A DNA stretch of 64,000 nucleotides, taken from GCA-002733465 sp039969155 (GTDB lineage Bacteria > Pseudomonadota > Gammaproteobacteria > Enterobacterales > Kangiellaceae). The translations under genes and the position numbers were made by a program. Positions within the stretch are counted from its first letter, which is position 1, and each line of letters begins with the position of its first letter. The notes under the pieces were generated by a model. It did not search any database and had not been told where the DNA came from. It worked only from the letters and a program-made list of their open reading frames with translations. Positions 41,241 through 50,913 of the stretch are shown here, one piece after another. Location: NCBI GenBank assembly GCA_039969155.1, contig JBDVOJ010000102.1, positions 9,805 through 73,804 on the forward strand, read 5' to 3'.

Positions 41241-41981
41241 ATGTTTGTTAAATCTATACAGTTGCTCTATGCAGTCGGCGCCTATGCGGCGTCTTCTATC
41301 TGTCTTGTTTATGTTATGGGCTTTCTTATCAATCAATTTGTTACTAAAGGAATTAGTGACGGGGAGATGAATTCCGTTTGGAGTTCGATACTAGTCGATG
41401 TTGGGTTGATTTTTCTTTTTGGATTACATCATTCAATTACAGCTAGAAGATCTTTTAAAAAATGGTGGACTCGAATAATACCTCAACCTATTGAGCGCGC
41501 GACCTACCTATATATGACATCCGGAATGACATTTATTCTCATCTATTTTTGGCAACCTATTCCGCAAGTTGTTTGGAGTATCAGTAGTGAAATAGCAATA
41601 GGGTTAATTTACACGCTATACGCCAGTGTTTGGCTAATGATGACGGCGGCAACGTTCCATTTTGGTTATCTGAATTTCTTTGGATTAATGCAGGTTTGGC
41701 AGAACTTTAGAAACTCTCCACCTTCATCTTCTCAACTGACGATAAAATACCTCTATTCATTAGTCCGGCATCCAATCAGTGTTGGTTGGATGGTTGCACC
41801 ACTTGTTGTACCTACTTTAACGATTGGTCACATAGTGTTTGCTCTGGCAACAATGATTTACGTGTTGATAGCAACCCATTTTGAGGAATCCGATTTGGTA
41901 ATGGAATTAGGTGACTCTTACACCGAATATCAAGCGAAAGTACCGGCTTTCATACCTTTCACTAAAGGTAATTCTAGTTGA
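41241..41981 (+). CDS. MddA/NnrU-like membrane methyltransferase
   Basis: A 246-residue integral membrane protein with about six hydrophobic segments. The pattern GLHHSITARRSFKKWW, YLYSLVRHPISVGWMVAPLV, THFEESDLVMELGDSYTEYQ matches isoprenylcysteine-methyltransferase-fold proteins, closest to the methanethiol S-methyltransferase (MddA) group, which makes dimethyl sulfide using SAM. The H-P and E-E residues typical of the cofactor site are present. GGGAG precedes the start. Actual substrate is not proven; an NnrU-like role is the alternative. Confidence 0.8.
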   Translation: MFVKSIQLLYAVGAYAASSICLVYVMGFLINQFVTKGISDGEMNSVWSSILVDVGLIFLFGLHHSITARRSFKKWWTRIIPQPIERATYLYMTSGMTFILIYFWQPIPQVVWSISSEIAIGLIYTLYASVWLMMTAATFHFGYLNFFGLMQVWQNFRNSPPSSSQLTIKYLYSLVRHPISVGWMVAPLVVPTLTIGHIVFALATMIYVLIATHFEESDLVMELGDSYTEYQAKVPAFIPFTKGNSS

Positions 41982-42141
41982 CCAAAAATAAAAGAAATAC
42001 TCGATTAGAAGTATTGGGAAATATTCTAACAAACATACCAAAATTACGTTTTCTACGTCCGGCAGATCGACTTGGATTTTTCTTCTGAATTTTAGTCTAA
42101 CAAGATTTATGAATTAATCATTATTCGTTCGCATTAATGAG

Positions 42142-42173
42142 AAAAAAACGGCTTGCAAAGCAAACCGTTTTTT
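42142..42173. terminator. Strong bidirectional terminator
   Basis: AACGGCTTGC and GCAAACCGTT pair around AAA, flanked by an A-run on the left and a T-run on the right, so both strands end in a stem plus T-tract. Lies between the convergent methyltransferase and S8 protease genes. Confidence 0.88.
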
Positions 42174-42191
42174 CTCCTATCAATTCAACTG

Positions 42192-44438
42192 CTAAAAAGT
42201 AATAGACCAACTATCAATTAGACCTGTATCAGCGTTAGCTAAATCTCTGACCCTAAGATTCCAAGTTCCTGCTGAGTCCTTACTACCAACATTGACTGAA
42301 TAGTTTTGATTAATATCGTTTGCACTACCTCCAGTACGGTTGTGTAAATTATAAACCGTTCCATCAGGGTGAATTAAATCGACAATTAAATCACCGATGT
42401 AAGTGTGAACAATATTGACATTAACATTCACGGTTCCAGAAGCCCCGGTGCGAGAAACACTGAGTGGGCTTTGAACACCTGTCGAGTTATTGTCTGGAAT
42501 GTTAACGTTTGTTGTCGTCTCAAAGAAGTTGCCACCTGGAGGAGGCGTTCCAGCCGTACCAGATACTTCAAGATTATCAAATGCGATATCACCTCTCCAA
42601 CTGCCTGCAGCCGTTGCGCGTAATCTAATTTGATTAACCGTATATGCGCTCAAGTCAACTGTCGCTGTGGTATAAGCGGCTCCATTAGACGAATGCTGTT
42701 GACCGGAAATAGACCAAACATCATTAGTCCATGTGCTACCAGTTAACACATCAACAGACAACGTCCCGATATTGCTTCCGTACATATGATAATCAAACTT
42801 AAACTGAACATCGGTTGCCGAAATAGTCGAACTATTTAAGATGGCATCGTTCCCCGAACTATTTGCACTACCGCTTGAAGTTTCTAGGAACATGTACCAA
42901 GTACTGTTAGAACCTGAACTTGGTCCAGTGTTATTGGAAGGAGTACCACCCGAATCTCGAGTAAAGTTATGTGAATCGTTTCCGCTGCTATTACTCCAGT
43001 TACCAAGTCCGGATTCGAAATCGTCAAATGTCAAAACGTCGCCGCTAGGAGGTGGCGTTGTACCAAGAGAATCAAGCGCGGCGCGAGCATCAATAATTCC
43101 TGCACCACAACCACCACTACAACTACCAGGTAAACTACGAGCCGTGTTCTTTAGAGTCGTTTCGATTTGATCGGGGGTTAGAGTTGGGTCAGCTTCTATT
43201 AATAGTGCCGCAACTCCAGCCACATGAGGAGCAGCCATACTGGTCCCTTGGAAATAAACATAGTTTTCAGCTGCTGGCCCTTGGGTTCCCGCATTAAGTG
43301 TAGAAGCAATTCCGTTGGCAGCCGTTGGGCTGGTTTCTCCACCTGGTGCTGATACATCGATACTAGTACCAAAATTTGAATAACTTGCTCTATTGCCTTG
43401 ACGATCATTTGCAGCAACATTGATAACACCGTTACAACTTGCTGGAGTAAAACCGGATGCATTGGCATTACTATTTCCCGCCGCTACAACAACGACAGTA
43501 CCATTTGCGCGAGCGGTATCAATGGCATTTTGGGTCGTGCTTCCACAAGAACCACCTCCACCAAGACTCATATTAATGACCTGTGCCGGATTACTATTAG
43601 CCGGCGCTCCAGGAACGGAACCGCCAGAAGCCCAAATGATTCCGTCAGCAATATCAGAAGTGTAACCGCCACATTTTCCTAGTACTCGAACCGGAACAAC
43701 TTTAGCGTCATATGCAACACCTGCAACACCTTGACTATTATTAGTCAATGCTGCGATGGTACCGGCGACGTGAGTTCCATGCCAACTAGAATTAGTCGCG
43801 GGTTCTCCTGGTCCACAATCACCAGCTGAAGCCCAATCACCGGGGTCACTTGGGTCATTATCGCGTCCATCACCATCGACAGAAACAGCGGTATCACCGA
43901 TAAAGTCATAACCAGGTAAAATATTAGAACCTAAATCTGAATGAGTTACATAACCCGTATCAAGTACCGCAACGACAACGCCAGTTCCATCGTTAGTATC
44001 CCAAGCTGTTTCCGCGTTCATACCACCCGTTGCTTCGTGATAATGCCATTGCAAGTTATAGAACTGATCATTGGGAACAAAGTTTGGCTTCAATAGAATA
44101 TCTTCTTCGACGCTTAATACATTGGGATCTCTCTGCAATGCCGCCATCAATTTATCGAGCTGTGCTCTAGATTTGTGTTGGTCTAAGCGTAAAACGTGAT
44201 GACTTTGCATTGCCATCTGCCGAACATGCTGCAAAGAAACGCCATGTGTTTGTTGGATGCTTTGAGTCATACTGATGCCGCGTTCTGCGGCAGTTGAAAA
44301 CTGCGATAGTGATTCTTTATATTTGACAATTAATCGTTGTGGCGGTTCAGCAAAAGCATTTCCGGAAATCAGTAAACTAAGACTAATTGCCGATAGTGCG
44401 AAACTTTTGCGAGATTTAAAACTGGATCTACCTTTCAT
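42192..44438 (-). CDS. Secreted S8 subtilisin-like protease with MAM-like and P domains
   Basis: A 748-residue exoprotease. A signal peptide (about 10-32) and an I9-type propeptide (about 35-110) are followed by the catalytic domain, with Asp in VVAVLDTGYVTH, His in SSWHGTHVAGTI and Ser in FQGTSMAAPHVAG. After a proline-rich linker come a MAM/jelly-roll-like region (about 470-630: FESGLGNWSNSSGND, FDYHMYGSNIGTLSV, DIAFDNLEV) and a P/Homo B domain (about 645-748: HTYIGDLIVDLIHPDGT). ATG 44438 has GGAG 6 nt upstream, better than the TTG four codons earlier. Export is probably by Sec then type II secretion. Confidence 0.93.
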   Translation of the reverse strand: MKGRSSFKSRKSFALSAISLSLLISGNAFAEPPQRLIVKYKESLSQFSTAAERGISMTQSIQQTHGVSLQHVRQMAMQSHHVLRLDQHKSRAQLDKLMAALQRDPNVLSVEEDILLKPNFVPNDQFYNLQWHYHEATGGMNAETAWDTNDGTGVVVAVLDTGYVTHSDLGSNILPGYDFIGDTAVSVDGDGRDNDPSDPGDWASAGDCGPGEPATNSSWHGTHVAGTIAALTNNSQGVAGVAYDAKVVPVRVLGKCGGYTSDIADGIIWASGGSVPGAPANSNPAQVINMSLGGGGSCGSTTQNAIDTARANGTVVVVAAGNSNANASGFTPASCNGVINVAANDRQGNRASYSNFGTSIDVSAPGGETSPTAANGIASTLNAGTQGPAAENYVYFQGTSMAAPHVAGVAALLIEADPTLTPDQIETTLKNTARSLPGSCSGGCGAGIIDARAALDSLGTTPPPSGDVLTFDDFESGLGNWSNSSGNDSHNFTRDSGGTPSNNTGPSSGSNSTWYMFLETSSGSANSSGNDAILNSSTISATDVQFKFDYHMYGSNIGTLSVDVLTGSTWTNDVWSISGQQHSSNGAAYTTATVDLSAYTVNQIRLRATAAGSWRGDIAFDNLEVSGTAGTPPPGGNFFETTTNVNIPDNNSTGVQSPLSVSRTGASGTVNVNVNIVHTYIGDLIVDLIHPDGTVYNLHNRTGGSANDINQNYSVNVGSKDSAGTWNLRVRDLANADTGLIDSWSITF

Positions 44439-44638
44439 TCTATTCTCCAAGTTGTTCTTTAAGATCTAAAGGAAAGACACTCTTTCATGCCGAACAACAA
44501 TGGCCAAACAAAACTAGCACTAATCGGCGTAAGGACTCTTAAAAAATATAGTCCACAGAGTGACTATGAGTGTTATGGATTTATTTTTATTATATTTCAC
44601 AAAAAAAGTAGAATACTCATAAGCATCTGACTATTAAT

Positions 44639-44797
44639 ATGAAACTTATTAACAACACCATCCTAATGAAAAGGAGCAAATATTTAACTGTATGTTGTAT
44701 ATTTGTTTCATTGACTGCGATGGATAAATTCGCTTTAGAAAAAACCATTCCCATCAAAAGATTTGGAAAAAATGCGCCTAATAAGGTTATTCGTTAA
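44639..44797 (+). CDS. Possible small exported peptide, 52 residues
   Basis: A short frame whose product has a basic start, a hydrophobic stretch (YLTVCCIFVSLTAM) and a basic tail (IPIKRFGKNAPNKVIR), the look of a signal peptide plus cationic peptide. There is no clear ribosome binding site for either ATG (44639 or 44666), and composition is close to the surrounding spacer. It is on the opposite strand to both proteases. Weak call. Confidence 0.25.
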   Translation: MKLINNTILMKRSKYLTVCCIFVSLTAMDKFALEKTIPIKRFGKNAPNKVIR

Positions 44798-45117
44798 CTG
44801 TAAATATTAGGCTTATTCTTTTGGTCATTTTTTAAGCGAGCAAGAATTGTACTTCGAATAAAGCAAATAAAAATGCAATAAGGCACAAATATCTCATTTC
44901 TAGATTGGAAATATTCACGAATTTTTTTGCTGATTGAACAAAATAAAAAGCAAATAATAATCTGGGCTTATATCCAGTTGAGAAAAGCTAGTAACTTAAC
45001 AAAGAAGTATCTTCAGATGAGATATATACAACAAAAAGAACTGTTCTTAATCACAAGAATAAATAGACCAATAGAAATAATATATTTTTTTCAGGAAGAA
45101 AATCTCTCTAACAGTTT

Positions 45118-45142
45118 TAAAAAAAGCCCGAATTATCGGGCT
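45118..45142 (-). terminator. Rho-independent terminator of the S1 protease gene
   Basis: On the minus strand AGCCCG-ATAATT-CGGGCT is followed by a run of seven T. It begins 25 bp after the protease stop codon. Confidence 0.88.
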
Positions 45143-45167
45143 CTTTTGTCGTACCTGTAGAGTTAAT

Positions 45168-46451
45168 CTATTGCGTCAAAATAGTCACATTGAGTTCCGA
45201 CTGTACTCGTTGAACCGGAGTAAATAATGAAGTCGTTCCATTCGACCCACTATGCACTCCCCAAGCAATAGTTCCCCATGACCATGGACCACCACTGTCT
45301 CCACCAATCGAGTTATCTCCAGTTACTCTAACTAAGTTACTGACAGTAACACCATCTGTAAATGTAGCTGTAACGTTGTTAGCTATAACGGTATGAGCGC
45401 AAGTTCTGGTACCAGAAGAACGACCGTACTCACATACTGATTGACCGGGTAGCATCAAGAAAGTTAATTTTATTCCTGTGACATCTCGAATCGCCGTATT
45501 AGTAGCAAAATACTCAGCGACTTCAGTATGTGTGGTTGTATGATATTCAGCATCACCATTACCGCGCTCCTGTGAGCGCCAAGTCATATCAACATTAGCT
45601 GTAGAGTAAGAATGTTCAAGCTCGTTAAGCCCCGTGCAATGCGCCGCTGTGACTATACCATTTCCATTGGGACCTGACACGGCCCAACCACTAGTACACT
45701 CCCTGAAACCATCATCACGTAACCATTCACCACCGCGAGCGAATTCCAGTTGATAGATTTCTCCAGAACCTTCAATCACCTCAAAATCAATATCATCAAT
45801 AGAGAGATTATCAAATGCTTTACTTTCATCACTTTCCAGAGAACGATTCTTGTTTGACAGCAATGACTGTAACGACTGACGCGTTAGAGCTTTAGCGCGA
45901 TTGGCGGTTTTCATTTCTAGTTTAATTTGACCAGTATTGTGGTCGAAATAAGTCAGAAAATTATTATAGGCATTGTCTGTCAATAATTTAGATAGGTACT
46001 TAGCTCGCCCCTCTTGTTCTTGAAAGCTGTATTTAGCACCATCCGTGATATCAATATTTAGCTGAGATCTTACATTAGGAGCGGTTCCAACAAATTGAAT
46101 GTTTGCCTTTTGACCAGCGTCAGGTTCCAACCACACTCTAGCAATTTTCTCAGGATGCTTCTTCATCAGTTCCTTAAAGAGCTTCTCAAATTTTTGTTGA
46201 AAAACCAGTGAGGCTTCAACTTCTTCTAGGCTCTTTCCTAATTCTGACGCAAGCAAGGTCGCATCTGAAGTATCTGCCACTTTTTGAGAGACTTTCTGAC
46301 CAATTGTTTCATCATGCTCATCTCTGTCCGCCGCGTTCGCAGACAAGCCAAACATCGATAGACCAGCAATTAAGGCTGCTCTTCCACAGTTTTGCTTGAT
46401 TAGTACGGAGAGTGCGTTAAGTCTAGTTTTTGTTTGATTACAGTTCATCAT
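45168..46451 (-). CDS. Secreted S1 (trypsin/alpha-lytic-like) serine protease
   Basis: A 427-residue exported protease. A long signal region (about 1-41, ending SANAA) precedes a propeptide of about 180 residues of the kind seen in alpha-lytic/streptogrisin enzymes (KKHPEKIARVWLEPDAGQKA). The catalytic domain (about 225-427) has His in GIVTAAHCTG and Ser in SIGGDSGGPWSWG; the Asp is probably in NVDMTWRS. AAAAGGA precedes the start. It lies head-to-tail with the S8 protease gene on the same strand, with its own terminator, so they are separate transcripts. Confidence 0.9.
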   Translation of the reverse strand: MMNCNQTKTRLNALSVLIKQNCGRAALIAGLSMFGLSANAADRDEHDETIGQKVSQKVADTSDATLLASELGKSLEEVEASLVFQQKFEKLFKELMKKHPEKIARVWLEPDAGQKANIQFVGTAPNVRSQLNIDITDGAKYSFQEQEGRAKYLSKLLTDNAYNNFLTYFDHNTGQIKLEMKTANRAKALTRQSLQSLLSNKNRSLESDESKAFDNLSIDDIDFEVIEGSGEIYQLEFARGGEWLRDDGFRECTSGWAVSGPNGNGIVTAAHCTGLNELEHSYSTANVDMTWRSQERGNGDAEYHTTTHTEVAEYFATNTAIRDVTGIKLTFLMLPGQSVCEYGRSSGTRTCAHTVIANNVTATFTDGVTVSNLVRVTGDNSIGGDSGGPWSWGTIAWGVHSGSNGTTSLFTPVQRVQSELNVTILTQ

Positions 46452-46792
46452 AAATATTCCTTTTTATGTTGTTAAAAGATAGTTGAATAACTAAATACGC
46501 AGGGACCTTTATAGTGTCCATGCTATGGGATTGTGCTGTTGCTAGTAGCCTTATCTCAGTAAACTCATTACTTTATTGAGATAATTTGATAATTACTTTT
46601 ATTTAAATGAGAAAGCCAATTGTTTTCGATTTATCGGTCAAGATAAGTTGCCGGCCTTAAGACCGACAGACACATGACTAATCTTTGACATAAACTTGCG
46701 ATATAGGTGAGCTATGGGGCTTAAAACAAGCTCTGCGTATGCTAGAAATTACGAATACCAGAGGACACTTTGTCTTGTATGTATCGACTCCG
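46452..46792. other. Upstream region of the S1 protease gene
   Basis: Contains an inverted repeat, TTATCTCA at 46551-46558 and TGAGATAA at 46577-46584, about 100-130 bp upstream of the protease ATG, and a small imperfect stem near 46652-46665 that could follow the membrane protein gene. No other gene or RNA is apparent. Confidence 0.4.
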
Positions 46793-48967
46793 CTAAATCG
46801 GCAATAAAAAATTCTTTGCAAATCGCAAGGTCCCTACCAATATTCCCCCATCGCGAGCGTCGGCCTCGACGATTAATATCCCTTGAGGATCATCTGGCGT
46901 ACTTCCTTTACTGCGCTTTAAGTTAAACCCATTAAGAAACATATCTGCCTTAGTGAGATGACTATCGACCGAGAATTTTGCATAACGATTCCATGCAACT
47001 AGACGCGCAGCAGGAATACTTTGCCTGACCTGCTCAGCGGTCGCCGGCTTACCGCGAGTTCTAAGAATGAGTCTACCCGGCCCACCGATACATTTGGCAG
47101 TATGAAAAACGATCCTGCCTAACAGTAAAGTTTCTACTCTTAAACTAATCACAGTTCGCAGTTGAATATTCTCATTCATAGCAACAAAATGACGATAGCT
47201 GAAAACGACTTCCTCACCTTCCTCCAATTCCCAATTGACTAAGTGCTCTGCTTCAATCGCGTTAAAGGTTAATCCGTCTTTTTCTTCAATCGGCATTTTG
47301 ACTTGGCTCATATTCCACGCACCAAATCGAAGTCGCGATAATAGTGATGATCGCCATTGTGGAATATTGAAACGCGGAGCGGGTCCTAGCGGTTGATAGT
47401 TAGCTTTGTAGTAAATATTGAATGGATAGCTTCCAGGAATATTGATTTCTTGCAAACTTTTTACTGTACCTTCCGAGGCATCACCATCTTGCTCTAGCAG
47501 ATCAACATCAATGTCTGTTGATTTATCAAAAATCACCCGAGCAAAAACGAATAGGAAGCTCTTGATTGCAATAAGAATTAACCATAATAATAAAACCTGG
47601 CGAACCATATTGGTCGCAGTATGTACCCGTTTGGTTGATGTCCGAGTTAGTTGTTCAAACTCCAACAAAGTGGCACTAATCGTAGTTTTAGCTTCTTCAG
47701 TATAAAGAGCTATTTCTTTTTTTGTCTTAACCGACATGCCTTTCATTTTGTTGACAAACTTTGGTTTGGCGTTTTTTCGTGCTTTAACATAGGCTGCGTT
47801 AAGTCCAGTGATCACGATATTTGCCGCGTGGCAAGAAAGCTCTAATCCGCCGCACTTAGATGTTTTCATACCAGTCGTTTCAGGCACAACTTCAAAAATA
47901 GTACTTGCTGCATCGCCAGCATTAGTGGCTTTTCGATTTAGCTTATAGCGCGCGTGATTTATCATTCTAATCGCTTGATGATGCTTGTCTGCGAACCGCT
48001 TCTCTACACTTAAATCAAGACTCGCAAAAAAGCCCACTCTAGAAAGTTCCCAAACCATTCCTTTGTTTCGATCGGTTGGACACAAAAAGGATTTAGGTTG
48101 AGCCTCTGTTTGAACTTCGACACCGTATTGCGGCCATACAATACACTCAGCAGGCTCCTTATTTTTTAATCCGTAGGGTACAATAAGTTGTTCTTCTCGC
48201 AGCTCAGCTTTACCATCGGGACACTTCAGAATATTTGGCTCGACGACGCCTAAGCGACAATAGGGAGTAACAATGTCTTGAGCATATAATCCGGCTTCTG
48301 CACTTTCGGTCAATCGCTTACTTAACCATAATCCAATTGCAATTAAAATTAGCATTGGCCACCATAAAGAAAAAGTTCGGCGACTCAAAGCTAACACGCT
48401 GTTTCGGCCGAGCTTTTTGGCTAGTGGTATATTTTGGCGAATAGTCTCAGCGACTAAAGAGCCAATCATCGAAGCGACTATAAAGACAATAATTTGTGGC
48501 CACGCAATCAAACTGTCAATTGACTGAGTGACAATTAGTAATACTACAAAGATAAAAAAAGAAATGGTTCTGACACTACCTACTACAACAAAGTAGATAA
48601 AAAGGACGAAGGCCATCACGATATAAACAGTATTAATCAACGGCCATGTTTGCGAAAATTCCGATCCCATGACGGAGATGACGATAAAAGACAGAGTTGC
48701 CAAACTTCCGCCCAACCAACGTTTTTGACCAATCGCAGCTAAGCCCACCAATAACGAAAATACAAGCATCCAATAGCCAAATGGATTATCGATGGAGGTT
48801 AGGGTAAAGTCTGAACTTAGCTTAGCATGCCATGTATGGGGAAATAACAAGTCAGCTCGTAATGCTGGATAAATCGCTAACAGAATAAGAAACCAATAAA
48901 GCTCGCTGCTGTTAGATTCAACCCAAGTTCGAAGCGCGGTCATTTTAAATTTCACTTGTTCCGTCAT
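46793..48967 (-). CDS. Large polytopic membrane protein with AIM24-like C-terminus
   Basis: A 724-residue protein not assigned to a named family. Residues about 22-220 contain six to seven hydrophobic segments; a soluble region with paired cysteines (about 230-460) follows, then another membrane helix (about 452-478) and a beta-rich C-terminal domain. The latter (AEHLVNWELEEGEEVVFSYR, GGPGRLILRTRG, IPAARLVAWNRYAKF) recalls the AIM24/TIGR00266 barrel; this is a pattern-level comparison only. GAGGA precedes the ATG. The gene stands alone. Confidence 0.6.
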   Translation of the reverse strand: MTEQVKFKMTALRTWVESNSSELYWFLILLAIYPALRADLLFPHTWHAKLSSDFTLTSIDNPFGYWMLVFSLLVGLAAIGQKRWLGGSLATLSFIVISVMGSEFSQTWPLINTVYIVMAFVLFIYFVVVGSVRTISFFIFVVLLIVTQSIDSLIAWPQIIVFIVASMIGSLVAETIRQNIPLAKKLGRNSVLALSRRTFSLWWPMLILIAIGLWLSKRLTESAEAGLYAQDIVTPYCRLGVVEPNILKCPDGKAELREEQLIVPYGLKNKEPAECIVWPQYGVEVQTEAQPKSFLCPTDRNKGMVWELSRVGFFASLDLSVEKRFADKHHQAIRMINHARYKLNRKATNAGDAASTIFEVVPETTGMKTSKCGGLELSCHAANIVITGLNAAYVKARKNAKPKFVNKMKGMSVKTKKEIALYTEEAKTTISATLLEFEQLTRTSTKRVHTATNMVRQVLLLWLILIAIKSFLFVFARVIFDKSTDIDVDLLEQDGDASEGTVKSLQEINIPGSYPFNIYYKANYQPLGPAPRFNIPQWRSSLLSRLRFGAWNMSQVKMPIEEKDGLTFNAIEAEHLVNWELEEGEEVVFSYRHFVAMNENIQLRTVISLRVETLLLGRIVFHTAKCIGGPGRLILRTRGKPATAEQVRQSIPAARLVAWNRYAKFSVDSHLTKADMFLNGFNLKRSKGSTPDDPQGILIVEADARDGGILVGTLRFAKNFLLPI

Positions 48968-49150
48968 GATTATTCCTCTGTCTCTGCGGAGTAATCAACC
49001 AATTAAGCCAGAATTATTTCGCAAAGGCCAGCAAACACAGTCTGTTTTTTACCACGTCTTACCTCAGAGGAGTCAGTTTGAGAAAGATCGTTTAAGAGTA
49101 ATCCAAGAATAGAATTTTAGAAGGCTATATCAAAAAGGCGTTATAGTTAA

Positions 49151-49189
49151 TACCGACTTAGGTGAAGTTTTATTTGGTCTAAGTCGGTA
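49151..49189. terminator. 11-bp inverted repeat after the amylase gene
   Basis: TACCGACTTAG (49151-49161) and CTAAGTCGGTA (49179-49189) are exact inverted arms with a 17-nt loop, 24 bp past the amylase stop codon. There is no T-run, so it is either an RNA 3'-end stem or a protein-binding dyad. Confidence 0.45.
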
Positions 49190-49212
49190 CAACCGCTGAT
49201 AATATACTTTAT

Positions 49213-50913
49213 TTAAAAGCTGCCGCTCGCACTAGAATCACTCGACCCGCTATTAAAAGTATTATTACTACCTGCTTGCCACTGAACACCACTATTAGGA
49301 TCGGTTTCATCACGCTTTAAACACTTCCACTCTACATCGGTATTCGAAGGCAAGGTGATTTGATTACTCCAAGTTGGATAACTACTAGGGTTCATTATCA
49401 CTGCGTTAGCCGGGTCCCAACCACCTAGCTCGGAAAGGTTTCCAACAACATAAACACTTTGTCCGAAGTAGGTGTAACCTTGATTACATGTAAAGGTTAC
49501 TTTCACATCATCGCCACAATTGCTACAACCTCCGCCTAACTTGGCATCGATATGAATCGCCGATGCGTTTCTAAAGAATACATTAAACTGCGCATTACCA
49601 TTTTGGTCGACATTAATCGTTGGACCACTACAATTAGTTCCATCGAAATCACCTTGAACCACATCACAATAAGTGCCTTCTGGCATTCCCGTTTGAAAGC
49701 TTCGATTAAGATCTTGCCCTTCCATATTAATAACAACAAATCCGTTTCCAGCTCTTCCCCAAGCAAGTTGATTGCCGCCATTATCCCAATAGTTGGTCAC
49801 TGACTGATTGCTGGAGGTGGCATTCCTGAATCCAACCATGTTAGCAATCGCCCTTTGACGATGTTCACATAACCATCCACCACTACAAGAACTTGCTCCA
49901 TGAGATGGAGGACCTTGGTCATGGTCAGTCCAATCGTAGCTCGACATTACTTTCGGATAACCATAGGGCCAGCCCAACATGAAAACGTGAGCAACAGTGT
50001 TAGCATTGTTACCATCTTTATGAGTAATAATATTGTTGGTATTTTGTCTTTGGTTGTCATGATTAGCCACAAAGGTAATCGCTTTATCGCTGGCTAGCCA
50101 ACCGCCCCATGTTCCGATGTTGCTTACTTCGCTAATGGGCCCGCGATATTTAAAAAAGTGACCAATGGTATCAGTGAAATTAAATTCAGTCACATCACCA
50201 ATGCCAACATATTCAGCAGGTTGAACGGGTTCGCCACTGGCTCCAATGACTTCTTGGAAAATATAAGGATTACCCGATAGTCGATTTTTGATACCTTGAA
50301 TATCTGATGCTGACATATGTTTAGCAGCATCAATTCTAAAGCCCGCAACACCAAGCGAAGTTAAGTCATTAAGATAGTCCGCAATTTTTTGTTGTACATA
50401 CCATGAACTGGTATCAAGGTCATTTAACCCAACCAAGTCACAGTTTTGGATTGACCAACGATTTCCGTAGTCGATACCGTCAGAGCAATTATGAAAATCA
50501 TTTGGACCGTAGGGTACTTCTGGAAAATTACGATCCCATGCTGCCATGTGGTTGATTACTGCGTCGACATAGATATCGACCCCCACCGCCTTACAACGTG
50601 AAACCATACTGGCGAACTCTGTCCGAGATCCGGAGCGACCTTCAATCGAATAGCTAACGGGTTGATACCGAGTCCACCATTGGCTACCACCAACTGACTT
50701 CTGTGGAGGAGAAACCTGCACCGCCGCAAATCCTTTTGGTCCCAAGAAATTTTCGCATTCACTGGCAATATCATTCCATTGCCATTCAAATAAATGCACA
50801 AACGCTGTTCTCGCTTGAAGCTGTGAAGATACAACTGCCAATAAAAAAGTAAAGATCGCGGTCAATATTTTTTTCGACAAGACATTGCCGAACCTAGAGT
50901 ATCTCTCTTTCAT
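49213..50913 (-). CDS. Secreted alpha-amylase, GH13 with CBM20
   Basis: A 566-residue starch-degrading enzyme. Signal peptide about 1-34 (ending LQA). GH13 conserved regions: I DAVINHMA, II GFRIDAAKHM with the nucleophile Asp, III EVIG with the acid/base Glu, IV FVANHDNQ. Residues about 465-560 form a starch-binding CBM20 domain (VTFTCNQGYTYFGQSVYVVG, ELGGWDPANAV, WSNQITLP, VEWKCLKRD). A short Gly/Ser tail ends the protein. Expected to hydrolyse alpha-1,4-glucans outside the cell. A perfect FNR-type box lies 184 bp upstream. Confidence 0.95.
   Translation of the reverse strand: MKERYSRFGNVLSKKILTAIFTFLLAVVSSQLQARTAFVHLFEWQWNDIASECENFLGPKGFAAVQVSPPQKSVGGSQWWTRYQPVSYSIEGRSGSRTEFASMVSRCKAVGVDIYVDAVINHMAAWDRNFPEVPYGPNDFHNCSDGIDYGNRWSIQNCDLVGLNDLDTSSWYVQQKIADYLNDLTSLGVAGFRIDAAKHMSASDIQGIKNRLSGNPYIFQEVIGASGEPVQPAEYVGIGDVTEFNFTDTIGHFFKYRGPISEVSNIGTWGGWLASDKAITFVANHDNQRQNTNNIITHKDGNNANTVAHVFMLGWPYGYPKVMSSYDWTDHDQGPPSHGASSCSGGWLCEHRQRAIANMVGFRNATSSNQSVTNYWDNGGNQLAWGRAGNGFVVINMEGQDLNRSFQTGMPEGTYCDVVQGDFDGTNCSGPTINVDQNGNAQFNVFFRNASAIHIDAKLGGGCSNCGDDVKVTFTCNQGYTYFGQSVYVVGNLSELGGWDPANAVIMNPSSYPTWSNQITLPSNTDVEWKCLKRDETDPNSGVQWQAGSNNTFNSGSSDSSASGSF

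Larger units (their letters stand above)
44451..45167. other. Intergenic region between two protease genes
   Basis: A 717-bp low-G+C region upstream of the S8 protease gene and downstream of the S1 protease gene. It holds a small hairpin at 44550-44569 (ATAGTC/GACTAT), a possible 52-residue peptide gene at 44639-44797 and the S1 terminator at 45118-45142. A 77-codon frame at 44927-45160 runs through the terminator and is not called. Confidence 0.6.

Noticed and set aside
44927..45160. 77-codon open frame on the plus strand
   Set aside because: It reads through the S1 protease terminator, is extremely A-rich and has no ribosome binding site.
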